This document shows, piece by piece, positions 23,911 through 31,244 of a stretch of DNA of 64,000 nt. Origin of the DNA: Frankia alni ACN14a (lineage in GTDB: Bacteria > Actinomycetota > Actinomycetes > Frankiales > Frankiaceae); assembly GCF_000058485.1 (NCBI RefSeq), contig NC_008278.1, positions 4,210,962 to 4,274,961 on the forward strand, given 5' to 3'. How positions within the stretch are numbered: the stretch's first letter is position 1; the number at the start of each line of letters is the position of its first letter. A model generated the notes under the pieces. The model was given only the letters and a program-made list of their open reading frames with translations, had not been told where the DNA came from and ran no database searches. A program made the translations under genes and the position numbers.

Positions 23911-24730
23911 GGTGACCCTCGACGCGACAACGACGACGAACCAGCTGACGACGAACCACGTGACGACGAACCCGACGACGACGAACGCGTCAGCCACGGA
24001 GGCGACGGCCACGAAGGCGGCGCCGGGCTTCCCGGCCGGCCGCGCGGACGAGGTCGGGACGGTCCTCGTCTCCGGCGGGGCCTCGGGGCTGGGGGCCGCG
24101 GTCGTTGCGGCCGTGCGCGACGCCGGGGGAACGCCCCTCGTCCTCGACCGGTTTCCGGTCCCGTCCGCCGAGCACGCGATCGTCGACCTCGCCGACGGCC
24201 GCGCCACCGAGCTCGCCACCCGCCGGCTCGTCGAGCGGGCCGGCGGGCGACTCGACGGCGTGTTCACCGCCGCGGGGACCGACCGTCCGGCGCCGTTCGG
24301 GTCGCTGGACGGTGCCGGCTGGGAACGCATCGTCGGCGTGAACCTGCTCGGCACGGCGGCGGTGATCCGCGGGGCGCTGCCGTACCTGGAGGCCTCGGCC
24401 GGACGCATCGTGACCTGCGCGTCCACCCTGGGCCTGCGGGTCGCGGGCGACGCGTCGGCGTACTGCGCGTCGAAGTTCGGCGTCGTCGGGTTCACCCGGG
24501 CGCTGGCCGAGGAGTTCCGGGGCCGGCTCGGCGTGACGCTGCTCGTGCCCGGCGGGATGACCACCGCCTTCTTCGACGACCGCGAGGAGCAGTACAAGCC
24601 GGGGCCCGACGCCAAACTCAACCGGCCCGAGGACGTCGCGCGCACGGTGCTGTTCGCCCTGACGCAGCCGCCCGGCTGCGAGATCCGGGAACTGGTGGTG
24701 ACGTCGTCCTGGGAGACGTCCTACCCGTGA
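23897..24730 (+). CDS. Classical short-chain dehydrogenase/reductase in the heptose block
   Basis: A 277-residue SDR. The first 50 residues are a Thr/Asn/Ala-rich leader with T-T-N repeats. The Rossmann motif S-G-G-A-S-G-L-G follows (about residues 58-65), then A-A-G-T in place of N-N-A-G, a catalytic Ser in T-C-A-S-T, and Y-C-A-S-K. So the Ser-Tyr-Lys triad is intact. It lacks the length and motifs of the extended SDR HldD (heptose 6-epimerase), so a different sugar oxidation or reduction is likelier. The GTG start overlaps the fusion gene by 14 bp, and its stop overlaps the next GT9 start, placing it firmly in the operon. Confidence 0.8.
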   Translation: MAAPEVTLDATTTTNQLTTNHVTTNPTTTNASATEATATKAAPGFPAGRADEVGTVLVSGGASGLGAAVVAAVRDAGGTPLVLDRFPVPSAEHAIVDLADGRATELATRRLVERAGGRLDGVFTAAGTDRPAPFGSLDGAGWERIVGVNLLGTAAVIRGALPYLEASAGRIVTCASTLGLRVAGDASAYCASKFGVVGFTRALAEEFRGRLGVTLLVPGGMTTAFFDDREEQYKPGPDAKLNRPEDVARTVLFALTQPPGCEIRELVVTSSWETSYP

Positions 24731-25797
24731 GCACCGATCCCGCCGGGCGCGGGCCGGTCGTGGTGCTGCGCGCGCTCGGCCTCGGCGACCTGCTCACCGG
24801 TCTGCCCGCGATGCGCGGCCTGCGCCGAGCCCTGCCGGACGTGGACATGGTGCTGGCCGCCCCCCGCTGGCTGGAACCGGTGGCGCTGCTGTCCGGGAGC
24901 GTCGACGCCGTGCTCGACACCGCGCCGCTCGGACCGGTGCGCGTCGAACGCCCGCGGCTCGCCGTCAACCTGCACGGCCGAGGCCCGCAGTCCACCGCCA
25001 CGCTGCGTACCTGCCGGCCGGACGCCCTGTGGGCGTTCGACCTGCCGCGGGGCCCACGGTGGGAGCCCATCGGCGGCGCCGCCAGGCTCGACCGGGCCGA
25101 CGGGACCGGCCGAACAGGCAGGGTCGGCGCAGCGCGCTCGGACCGGGATCCGCAGGAGCGTGAGGTGGTTCGGTGGTGCCGGCTGCTCGCCGCGTACGGC
25201 GTGCCCTGCGACCCGGCGGACCTGGCGCTCGCCCGACCCGACCGGTCGGGTCGGGCGGACCGGGATGTCACTGTGGTCCATCCGGGTGGAGCGGCACCGG
25301 CTCGGCGCTGGCCGGCCCAGCGGTGGGCGCGGGTGGCCCGTGGCCTCGCCGATCGGGGGCATCGGGTCATCGTGACGGGCGGGGCGGCCGAGGCGGCACT
25401 CGCCCGTCAGGTGGCGCACGGCGCCGGGCTCGGGCCCGCGGCCGTGCTCGCCGGCGCCACCGATCTGCTCGACCTGTGCGCTCTCGTCGCCGCGGCCCGG
25501 CTCGTGGTCGCCGCCGACACCGGCGTCGGGCATCTCGCCACCGCCTACGGCACGCCCTCCGTGCTCGTGTTCGGTCCGGTGCCGCCGGCGGTCTGGGGAC
25601 CGCCGCCGGACCGGCCCCGGCACCGTGCCCTGTGGGCCGGCCGGCACGACGACCCGTTCGCCCCGGCGCCCGGGTCCGGCCTGCTGGCCGTCACCTCGGC
25701 GGACGTCCTCACCGCCGTGGACGAACTCGTCGCGGGTACGCAGGAGCCACCGGTACGGGCCGAGCCGTCCGGCCGGCGGTGCGGACCGGGCCTTTGA
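24727..25797 (+). CDS. GT9 heptosyltransferase-like glycosyltransferase, last gene of the right arm
   Basis: A 356-residue GT9 enzyme, the fourth in this locus. V-V-V-L-R-A-L-G-L-G-D-L-L-T-G-L-P-A is the N-terminal motif, V-V-H-P-G-G-A-A-P-A-R-R-W-P-A-Q-R-W the donor phosphate region, and V-V-A-A-D-T-G-V-G-H-L-A-T-A-Y-G-T-P-S the C-terminal motif with the D-T-G-x-x-H found in active family members. It lacks the cysteine cluster seen in the others. The GTG overlaps the SDR stop (GTGA). Its stop codon lies inside the left copy of a 10-bp inverted repeat that reaches to the TIR gene start. Confidence 0.85.
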   Translation: MSTDPAGRGPVVVLRALGLGDLLTGLPAMRGLRRALPDVDMVLAAPRWLEPVALLSGSVDAVLDTAPLGPVRVERPRLAVNLHGRGPQSTATLRTCRPDALWAFDLPRGPRWEPIGGAARLDRADGTGRTGRVGAARSDRDPQEREVVRWCRLLAAYGVPCDPADLALARPDRSGRADRDVTVVHPGGAAPARRWPAQRWARVARGLADRGHRVIVTGGAAEAALARQVAHGAGLGPAAVLAGATDLLDLCALVAAARLVVAADTGVGHLATAYGTPSVLVFGPVPPAVWGPPPDRPRHRALWAGRHDDPFAPAPGSGLLAVTSADVLTAVDELVAGTQEPPVRAEPSGRRCGPGL

Positions 25798-25930
25798 TTG
25801 TCAGTCGACAGGTTTCTCGCGGGAAATGCGGTTCAGGCGGACCGAACGGCGCTGCATCGCCCCATTGGCCGCCGGCCGGGTCAGGGGGCGTTGAATCCGG
25901 CCCACGCCGCGGATGGCATGCTGACAATCA
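25795..25930. repeat. 10-bp inverted repeat spanning the GT9-TIR gap
   Basis: TGATTGTCAG at 25795-25804 and its exact reverse complement CTGACAATCA at 25921-25930. The left arm contains the GT9 stop codon; the right arm ends on the A of the TIR gene's ATG. The 116 bp between them have no gene. The arms could be a distal regulator-binding pair for the TIR gene or a scar from insertion. Confidence 0.5.
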
Positions 25931-27183
25931 TGAACGACGCGAACCCGCGGGGGGCGGCTGTTCCGGAGCCGGAAGGCACCGGGGGACGGGCCGAGTACGA
26001 CTTCTTCGTCTCCTACCACGCCAGCGACCGCACCTGGGCGGAATGGGTCGCCTGGCAGCTTGAGGATGCGGGCTACCGGGTGCTGTTGCAGGACTGGGAC
26101 TTCGCGCCCGGAACGAGGTGGACGACCTTCCTGCAACGTGCCCGAGCCCGGTCGGAACGCACGATTGCCCTGGTGTCGGAGAACTACATCAAGTTCGCGT
26201 ACGGGCAACCGGAGTGGGAGCTCGCCTACCAAACCGATCCCCTCGGGCTCAGGCGCAGGCTACTGCCGATCAGGGTCGCGGACGACCCCCTGCCCGGGCT
26301 GCTCGGCGGCATCAGGGCCTTCGACCTGTTCGACGTGGCGGACGAGGCGGAAGCCAGCCGTCTGCTGCTGCAGTGGATCGTGTACGCACGGACGGGTCGG
26401 GCCAAGCCCAGGACGAAGCCGCCGTTCCCTGGCTCGCCCGGCGCCGAGCCGGGACAGACCGGGGAGACACACAGGTGGCATCCCAGTACCGAAGCCCTGT
26501 TGACGGGCACGCCGCTGGCCAGCATGGAGGAGTATCCGGTGCGGCTGCGGGACGGGCGCGCCGTCGAGCTTGATCTCGAGTACCTGCGCCGTGCCTGCCA
26601 GCGGGTCATCGCCGACCGGAACGTCCGCGGCGCCGTGGAACTCAACTACCTGGCGACGCAGAACCACGCGGAGGTGCAGATCTCCCCGGGCACAGTCGAA
26701 CTGGTGCAGCAGGTCAGGAAGGAGTTCTCGGCGGAACTGGCGCAGATGGACGGGCCCCAGGCCCAGCAGCGCAACCTCATCGAACCGCTGATCAACCTGA
26801 CCAACCTCGTCGGTGCGATGTTCGCGCGCCTGCCGATCGAGTTCGTCCTGCACGACACCCGGGACCCCCTTCGTTCGGTCTGCGCCGTCCAGAACGGGTT
26901 CACCGGACGACAGGTGGGTTCACCGGCCAGCAACGTGGCACTGGACCGAATCGTGAACCCGCGGCGTGCCCGGGCGACCATGTACCAGACGCAGTTGCCG
27001 GACGGTCGAAGGCTGAGAAGCACCACCATACCGATTTACCACCGGGTGTTCGGTCTGATCGCACTGCTCTGCATCAATGTGGACACCGAGAAGTTCGAAC
27101 CCGAAGCGCAAGGAGTCAAAGAGCTGCTGTCGGCTCTTGCCCACCTTCCTGACGAGGTGGTGAACGAAGCCTTCTACATCTGA
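25930..27183 (+). CDS. TIR-domain protein with a C-terminal YheO-like PAS domain
   Basis: A 417-residue protein. Residues 22-140 are a TIR domain (Y-D-F-F-V-S-Y-H-A-S-D, D-W-D-F-A-P-G-T, I-A-L-V-S-E-N-Y) with Glu95 in P-E-W-E-L-A-Y as the likely NAD-cleaving residue. After a Pro-rich hinge, residues 300-385 match the YheO-type PAS domain: F-V-L-H-D-T-R-D-P, N-G-F-T-G-R-Q-V-G-S-P-A-S-N-V-A-L, and G-L-I-A-L-L-C-I-N-V-D. YheO proteins normally end in a DNA-binding helix-turn-helix; none is present here, so TIR replaces it as output. The family role of bacterial TIR is NAD+ depletion or signal-nucleotide synthesis. Start ATG 25930 is preferred; ATG 25918 is possible. No immune partner gene is adjacent. 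Confidence 0.8.
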   Translation: MNDANPRGAAVPEPEGTGGRAEYDFFVSYHASDRTWAEWVAWQLEDAGYRVLLQDWDFAPGTRWTTFLQRARARSERTIALVSENYIKFAYGQPEWELAYQTDPLGLRRRLLPIRVADDPLPGLLGGIRAFDLFDVADEAEASRLLLQWIVYARTGRAKPRTKPPFPGSPGAEPGQTGETHRWHPSTEALLTGTPLASMEEYPVRLRDGRAVELDLEYLRRACQRVIADRNVRGAVELNYLATQNHAEVQISPGTVELVQQVRKEFSAELAQMDGPQAQQRNLIEPLINLTNLVGAMFARLPIEFVLHDTRDPLRSVCAVQNGFTGRQVGSPASNVALDRIVNPRRARATMYQTQLPDGRRLRSTTIPIYHRVFGLIALLCINVDTEKFEPEAQGVKELLSALAHLPDEVVNEAFYI

Positions 27184-27285
27184 CTCCGCCACCTGCCGTC
27201 GCCGACTTCCGAAACGTCGACGTGACATTCCGTGGAATTATGCGGGCGAGGTTTCGACGGCCGGGCGGCGGGCCATCATGGCTGC

Positions 27286-27474
27286 ATGACCACAGCAATC
27301 GAAGCGCAGAAGTTCCTCAAGGGCGTCGACTACCCGGCCGATCGTTCGGCGATCGTGAAGAAGGCAAAGGAGAACGGCGCGGACGAATCCATCGTCCGTA
27401 CTCTGGAGCAGATTCCGGACCGGCAGTACAGCGGCCCGAACGCAATCTCGAAGGAACTGTCCGGGAAGTCCTGA
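27286..27474 (+). CDS. DUF2795 family small protein
   Basis: A 62-residue protein. A-I-E-A-Q-K-F-L-K-G-V-D-Y-P-A-D-R near the start, A-K-E-N-G-A-D-E in the middle and L-E-Q-I-P-D-R-Q-Y-S-G-P-N-A-I-S-K-E at the end fit DUF2795 throughout. The function is unknown; members are short, soluble and common in actinomycetes. The ATG at 27286 is chosen because it starts the conserved domain. The gene stands between the TIR gene (102 bp gap) and a strong hairpin terminator. Confidence 0.85.
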   Translation: MTTAIEAQKFLKGVDYPADRSAIVKKAKENGADESIVRTLEQIPDRQYSGPNAISKELSGKS

Positions 27475-27500
27475 CCGGGACCGGTCACCGAACGGGGCAC

Positions 27501-27547
27501 ACGACGGGGTCGAGCCGGGGCATTCGCCCACGGCCCGACCCCGTCGT
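27501..27547. terminator. Long hairpin between convergent DUF2795 and CBS genes
   Basis: ACGACGGGGTCG (27501-27512) pairs perfectly with CGACCCCGTCGT (27536-27547), and the enclosed GCCGGGG/CCCACGGC extends the stem with few mismatches. It starts 26 bp after the DUF2795 stop and lies 59 bp before the end of the convergent CBS gene, so it may terminate both. Confidence 0.7.
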
Positions 27548-27606
27548 TCACGCCGCGGCGGCCCCGACCGCGTCGGCCGCGGCGGCCGGCCACCCGCCGA
27601 CCGACG

Positions 27607-28029
27607 TCACTGGTTGGCGGGCATCGAGCTGACCTGTCCGAGCACGGACTCGTTGTCCCCCTCCCGGGCGAGGTCGCCCAGGCTGACGACGCCGACGATG
27701 CGGTTGTCGTCCACCACCGGCAGCCGCCGCACGGCACGCAGCCGCATCAGTTCGGCCGCGTCGTCGATCAGGGTGTTCGAGGTCACCGTCTCGATGTCGC
27801 CGCTGGCGACGTCGCGGACCGGTGTGGTGTGCGGGTCACGGTCCTCCGCCACCACCCGCACCGTGATGTCCCGGTCGGTCAGCACCCCGGCGGCACCACC
27901 ACCGTTCTCCGTCACCACGATCACGCCCGCGTCGATCTCACGCATGAGCCGCGCGGCCTTGTCCACGGTGTCGTCCGCCCGAACCGTGGCGGGATCACGA
28001 GTCATGATCTCGGCTACCGTCGTGACCAT
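27607..28029 (-). CDS. Two-CBS-domain protein
   Basis: A 140-residue soluble protein made of a tandem CBS pair. The first begins I-M-T-R-D-P-A-T-V-R-A-D-D-T-V and ends at G-V-L-T-D-R-D-I-T; the second runs from V-R-D-V-A-S-G-D through R-L-P-V-V-D-D-N-R-I-V-G-V-V-S-L-G-D-L. Both contain the T/S-D-R-D or L-G-D-L ligand-binding ends. Such stand-alone pairs bind adenosine ligands (AMP, ATP or NAD) or sense energy state; the ligand is unknown. The ATG at 28029 has GAGAGGAGA 6 bases upstream. It has no clear operon partner. Confidence 0.9.
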   Translation of the reverse strand: MVTTVAEIMTRDPATVRADDTVDKAARLMREIDAGVIVVTENGGGAAGVLTDRDITVRVVAEDRDPHTTPVRDVASGDIETVTSNTLIDDAAELMRLRAVRRLPVVDDNRIVGVVSLGDLAREGDNESVLGQVSSMPANQ

Positions 28030-28215
28030 CGCGGTCTCCTCTCGCCGTTTCTCCGTCACCGGCTATTTCCGGATTGTCGGCAGCCCGATCGTTTCGGAGC
28101 CATTCGGGCCCGTTCCGGCCCGACCGGGAAGTCGGGATTCCGGTACACCAGGAGTGTGCACGGTGCCGGCCGGAGGAAACCTGCCGCGACGGCGCGGCGG
28201 AACCCGAACGACCAT

Positions 28216-28290
28216 CACCCTGACGGCCATCACCCTGACCACGGCCACCCTGACGACGGCCACCCTGACGACGGCCACCCGATCGACGAT
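28216..28290. repeat. 15-bp tandem repeat in a 260-bp gap
   Basis: Five units of the form CACCCTGACGACGGC start near 28217, 28231, 28246, 28261 and 28276. They lie upstream of the CBS gene and reach the end of the DUF6480 gene. No convincing gene lies in the 28030-28289 gap; the open frame across the repeat codes only V-A-V-V-R repeats. Confidence 0.7.
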
Positions 28291-28652
28291 CAGTGCACGT
28301 GCACGACCGCCTCGGCCAGGAAGAACGCCGCGACGAGCAGGACGACCATCCCGACCGCGATCAACGCGATTATCATCGGGGTGCGGTTGGGCGTGACGGG
28401 CTCGGCGTTGGGCTGGTCGCCGCCGACCGCCCCGCCGGTGGAGTCCTCGCCCGGCGGCGTCTCCCCCGGCGGCACGCCACCGCCCGGTTCGAGCCCGGGA
28501 GTACGGGCCGGATCGGGATCGACGGGCGAGCCGGCGGCGCGGGATCGCGCACCGGCGCGGGCATGCGCCGCCCCCACGGAAGCGGGTACCGGTCCGCCGG
28601 CGCCGGCCGGCGCCGGGCCCGAGCGGACGTGACGGTGCTGGTCAGGTGTCAT
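28290..28652 (-). CDS. DUF6480 family protein
   Basis: A 120-residue protein. The family core D-P-D-P-A-R-T-P-G-L-E-P-G-G-G-V-P-P-G-E-T-P-P occurs at about residues 45-67, followed by a single membrane span (M-I-I-A-L-I-A-V-G-M-V-V-L-L-V-A-A-F-F-L) at the C-terminus. The first 44 residues are an extra Ala/Gly/Pro-rich extension. DUF6480 proteins are small, single-span and of unknown role in actinomycetes. The protein probably sits in the inner membrane with a proline-rich cytosolic N-terminus. The assignment rests on the core motif. Confidence 0.8.
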   Translation of the reverse strand: MTPDQHRHVRSGPAPAGAGGPVPASVGAAHARAGARSRAAGSPVDPDPARTPGLEPGGGVPPGETPPGEDSTGGAVGGDQPNAEPVTPNRTPMIIALIAVGMVVLLVAAFFLAEAVVHVH

Positions 28653-28743
28653 GACCTCGGCGTGCCCGCACCGAGCCGGACAACCCGCCCGGGCGCCCGA
28701 CGGGCGTTTTGCGGCGCCCCCCGGACGGCGGCCCGGCTTGCGG

Positions 28744-30216
28744 TCACGAGACGGGGAGCTCCGCCGTACGCTCCGGCGGGGCGACCGGTTGTGCCGCCGG
28801 CTCCGGCCGGCCGGGCAGGAGCAGACCGGCGGCCAGGATGATCACGACGGTGCCCAGCGCGAACCAGTAGACCCCGTGGAACCCGTCGACGCCGCTGCCG
28901 TCGCCCACCGTGGCCAGGATGAGGGTGACCACGGCGATGCCGATCGCCGCACCGAGCTGGTTGAGGATGTAGAGCACCGAGCTGCCCTGGGGCACCAGGG
29001 CCGGCGGCAGCGTGCGGTACAGCGAGCCCATCGTCGGGGCGCCGACGAAGCTCAACCCCAGTCCGACGACGAACGCGGCGAGCGCCGGCCAGACCTCGGC
29101 GGTGTGGGCGCCCACCCGGGTGAACGCGAACTCGCCGACGGCGGCGACGAGTGCCCCGGCACGGACCAGCCGCCGGGCGCCGAGGCGGTCGGACAGCCGA
29201 CCGGACTGCGGCATGGCGATGATCGCGGCGATCGCGAACGGCGAGACGAGCAGCCCGGAGGCGAGCGGGCCGTGGCCGTGCTGCTGCTGGTAGTACAGCG
29301 GTAGGACGAACAGGTTCGCGAACATCGCCAGCCCGACCAGCATCATGATCGTCACACTCGCCGAGAAGCCGCCGCTGGTGAACAGCCGGACGTCGATCAG
29401 CGGCGGCGGGCGCCGCGCGTCGGCTGGGCGCAGGGCGTGCCCGACGTAGCCGGCGAGCAGGGCGACGGCGGCGGCCAGCGGGACGAGCACCTGCCAGGCG
29501 GCGAAGGTCGTGCGGTCCGCCGCCTGGGACAGTGCCAGCACCGCCGCGGCGAAGCCCGGTCCCACCAGCGCCACCCCGAGCACGTCGAGCCGCGTCCGCG
29601 CCACCTCCCCCGCCGACGGGTCGCCCGCCGGCGCGTCGCGCGGGATGACCCGCAGCGCGCCGATCAGCGCGACGGCTCCGATCGGCAGGTTGATCAGGAA
29701 CATCCATCGCCACGACAGGTGCGCCAGGACGGCTCCGCCGACGATGAGGCCGAGCACCGGGCCGGCCGAGAGAACCATGCCCATCAGCCCCATCACCCGG
29801 CCCGCCCGACGGGGGCCGGCGGCGCGGGCCAGCAGGGTGAGCACGAGCGGGTCGAGGATGCCGGCGGCGAGTCCCTGCAGGACCCGGAAGACGATCAGGC
29901 TGCTCACGTTCCAGGCCAGCCCCGAGGCGACGGAGGCGGCCAGGAAGGCGACGAGGCCGGCCAGCCACAGCCGGCGGGCGCCGAACCGGTCGACGGCCCA
30001 GGTCGTGACGGGGATGGCGACGGTGAGCGCCAGCAGGTAGCCGGTGGAGACCCAGCCGATCGTGCTGAGCGCGGCGTCGAAGCGCGCGGCCAGGGTGTCG
30101 ACCCCGACGGCCACCATCGATCCGTCGAGGATGCCCATGATCCCGCCGAGGAGCACGACCGTGATCAGCCGCCGCAGAACGGGATCGAACCGCCCTTCGT
30201 CCTGCACCTGCGCCAT
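28744..30216 (-). CDS. DHA2-type MFS exporter, probably TetR-regulated
   Basis: A 490-residue MFS drug:H+ antiporter. G-I-L-D-G-S-M-V-A-V-G-V-D-T-L in span 1, W-V-S-T-G-Y in span 2, D-R-F-G-A-R-R in motif A, and G-P-V-L-G-L-I-V-G-G in span 5 are DHA2-like; F-L-I-N-L-P-I-G follows as in EmrB relatives. About 14 spans are expected. The ATG has GAGGTGAG upstream. A TetR gene is divergent with two palindromes in the gap, one only 25 bp upstream of this start, so repression by that TetR and induction by a transported compound are likely. The substrate is unknown. Confidence 0.9.
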   Translation of the reverse strand: MAQVQDEGRFDPVLRRLITVVLLGGIMGILDGSMVAVGVDTLAARFDAALSTIGWVSTGYLLALTVAIPVTTWAVDRFGARRLWLAGLVAFLAASVASGLAWNVSSLIVFRVLQGLAAGILDPLVLTLLARAAGPRRAGRVMGLMGMVLSAGPVLGLIVGGAVLAHLSWRWMFLINLPIGAVALIGALRVIPRDAPAGDPSAGEVARTRLDVLGVALVGPGFAAAVLALSQAADRTTFAAWQVLVPLAAAVALLAGYVGHALRPADARRPPPLIDVRLFTSGGFSASVTIMMLVGLAMFANLFVLPLYYQQQHGHGPLASGLLVSPFAIAAIIAMPQSGRLSDRLGARRLVRAGALVAAVGEFAFTRVGAHTAEVWPALAAFVVGLGLSFVGAPTMGSLYRTLPPALVPQGSSVLYILNQLGAAIGIAVVTLILATVGDGSGVDGFHGVYWFALGTVVIILAAGLLLPGRPEPAAQPVAPPERTAELPVS

Positions 30217-30240
30217 CGCTCACCTCACGAGTCCCTCAAT

Positions 30241-30258
30241 CTGCACCGACTGGTGCAG
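30241..30258. promoter_or_regulatory. TetR operator candidate 1 (MFS side)
   Basis: CTGCACCGACTGGTGCAG is a perfect 7-4-7 inverted repeat 25 bp upstream of the MFS ATG. It shares TGCACCGAC and GGTGCA with the second site at 30304, so both should bind the same dimer. Confidence 0.7.
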
Positions 30259-30303
30259 TCTAACAGGCTGCATCGTTCCGAGAAACCAGCCGGGTCGCTG
30301 GAG

Positions 30304-30319
30304 TGCACCGACGGGTGCA
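30304..30319. promoter_or_regulatory. TetR operator candidate 2 (TetR side)
   Basis: TGCACCGACGGGTGCA is a perfect 6-4-6 inverted repeat 33 bp upstream of the TetR ATG. Its centre is 62 bp from that of the first site. This would give autorepression as well as control of the exporter. Confidence 0.7.
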
Positions 30320-30351
30320 GAGCCGAGCGACCGGTGGGATACGGTGTCGTG

Positions 30352-31092
30352 ATGAGTGGGACGACGCCCGCCGCAGCCGCCGGATCGGACGCCGCCGCCG
30401 GTTCGCCCGCCGCCACGGGCGCACCCGCCCCGCCGGGTGCGCGCGGTCGGATCGACAAGCGCAACGCGATCCTCGCCACCGCGTTCGTGGTCTTCGCCCG
30501 CGAGGGGTACACGCAGGCCACGCTGGACGCGATCGCGGCCGAGGCGCGCGTCGCCAAACACACGATCTACAACCACTTCGGGGACAAGCAGACGCTGCTG
30601 CGCGCGGCTATCGCCGCCGAGGCGGACCGGGCGATGGCGAAGAACCTCGCGGCCGTCGACCGGCTACGCGACCACGACGGCGATCTGCGCGCGGCGCTGG
30701 AGGACGTCGGCAGCCAGCTCGTCGCGTGCTACTGCGACGAGCGCGGCTGGGCGCTGCGGCGCCTGCTCTACGCGGAGATCAACCAGTTCCCCGACCTGCT
30801 CGACATCATCACCGGCCGGGCATCGGACCCGGTCACCGAGGCGCTCGCCGACCGCCTGGCCCGCCTCGCCCTGGCCGGCCACCTGCGCGCGGGCGACCCG
30901 GCCGCCGCGGCCGAGCAGCTTGCCGCCCTGCTCACCGGTTCGCTGGAGGCCCGCTGCCGCTACGGCACCCGGGTCATCTCCCCCGCCGAGCAGCACGCCG
31001 TCGCCCGCGCCGCGGTCGACACCTTCCTGCACGCCTTCGGCACCGCCTCCGGTCCCGCCGCGACGCCCACGGTCAGGGCCACGCCGGCCTGA
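30352..31092 (+). CDS. TetR-family repressor divergent from an MFS exporter
   Basis: A 246-residue regulator. After an Ala/Pro-rich leader of about 35 residues, residues 36-90 form the TetR DNA-binding domain: I-L-A-T-A-F-V-V-F-A-R-E-G-Y-T-Q-A-T-L-D-A-I-A-A-E-A-R-V-A-K-H-T-I-Y-N-H-F, with Y-N-H-F-G-D-K at the end of the recognition helix. The remaining helical part is a TetR_C-type ligand-binding domain. The start ATG is placed just downstream of the second palindrome. It very probably controls the adjacent exporter and itself. Confidence 0.9.
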   Translation: MSGTTPAAAAGSDAAAGSPAATGAPAPPGARGRIDKRNAILATAFVVFAREGYTQATLDAIAAEARVAKHTIYNHFGDKQTLLRAAIAAEADRAMAKNLAAVDRLRDHDGDLRAALEDVGSQLVACYCDERGWALRRLLYAEINQFPDLLDIITGRASDPVTEALADRLARLALAGHLRAGDPAAAAEQLAALLTGSLEARCRYGTRVISPAEQHAVARAAVDTFLHAFGTASGPAATPTVRATPA

Positions 31093-31206
31093 CACCGACA
31101 GGCACTCCACCGGCCCGACACCGCCCGCACCGCACTGCAGCACCGCCCGCAGCGCACCTGACGCGAAGGTGCAGCCCGAGTCCGACCTTGAAGATCCCGC
31201 GGTTCC

Positions 31207-31224
31207 GCGGTTCCGCGGAACCGC
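31207..31224. terminator. Perfect 18-bp palindrome, identical to 998-1015
   Basis: GCGGTTCCGCGGAACCGC, the same 18 bases as at 998-1015, between convergent TetR and PAP2 genes. A partial extra copy (GCGGTTCC) precedes it directly. The identical sequence at two convergent junctions suggests a termination or protein-binding role. Confidence 0.45.
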
Positions 31225-31244
31225 GCCGGGCCGCCGGATGCGGG

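Noticed and set aside
23897-24730. SDR in the heptose block as the epimerase HldD
   Set aside because: HldD is an extended SDR of about 310 residues with a different sugar domain; this protein has classical SDR motifs and length.
28063-28278. Small minus-strand frame of V-A-V-V-R repeats
   Set aside because: Made entirely of the 15-bp tandem repeat; not a credible protein.
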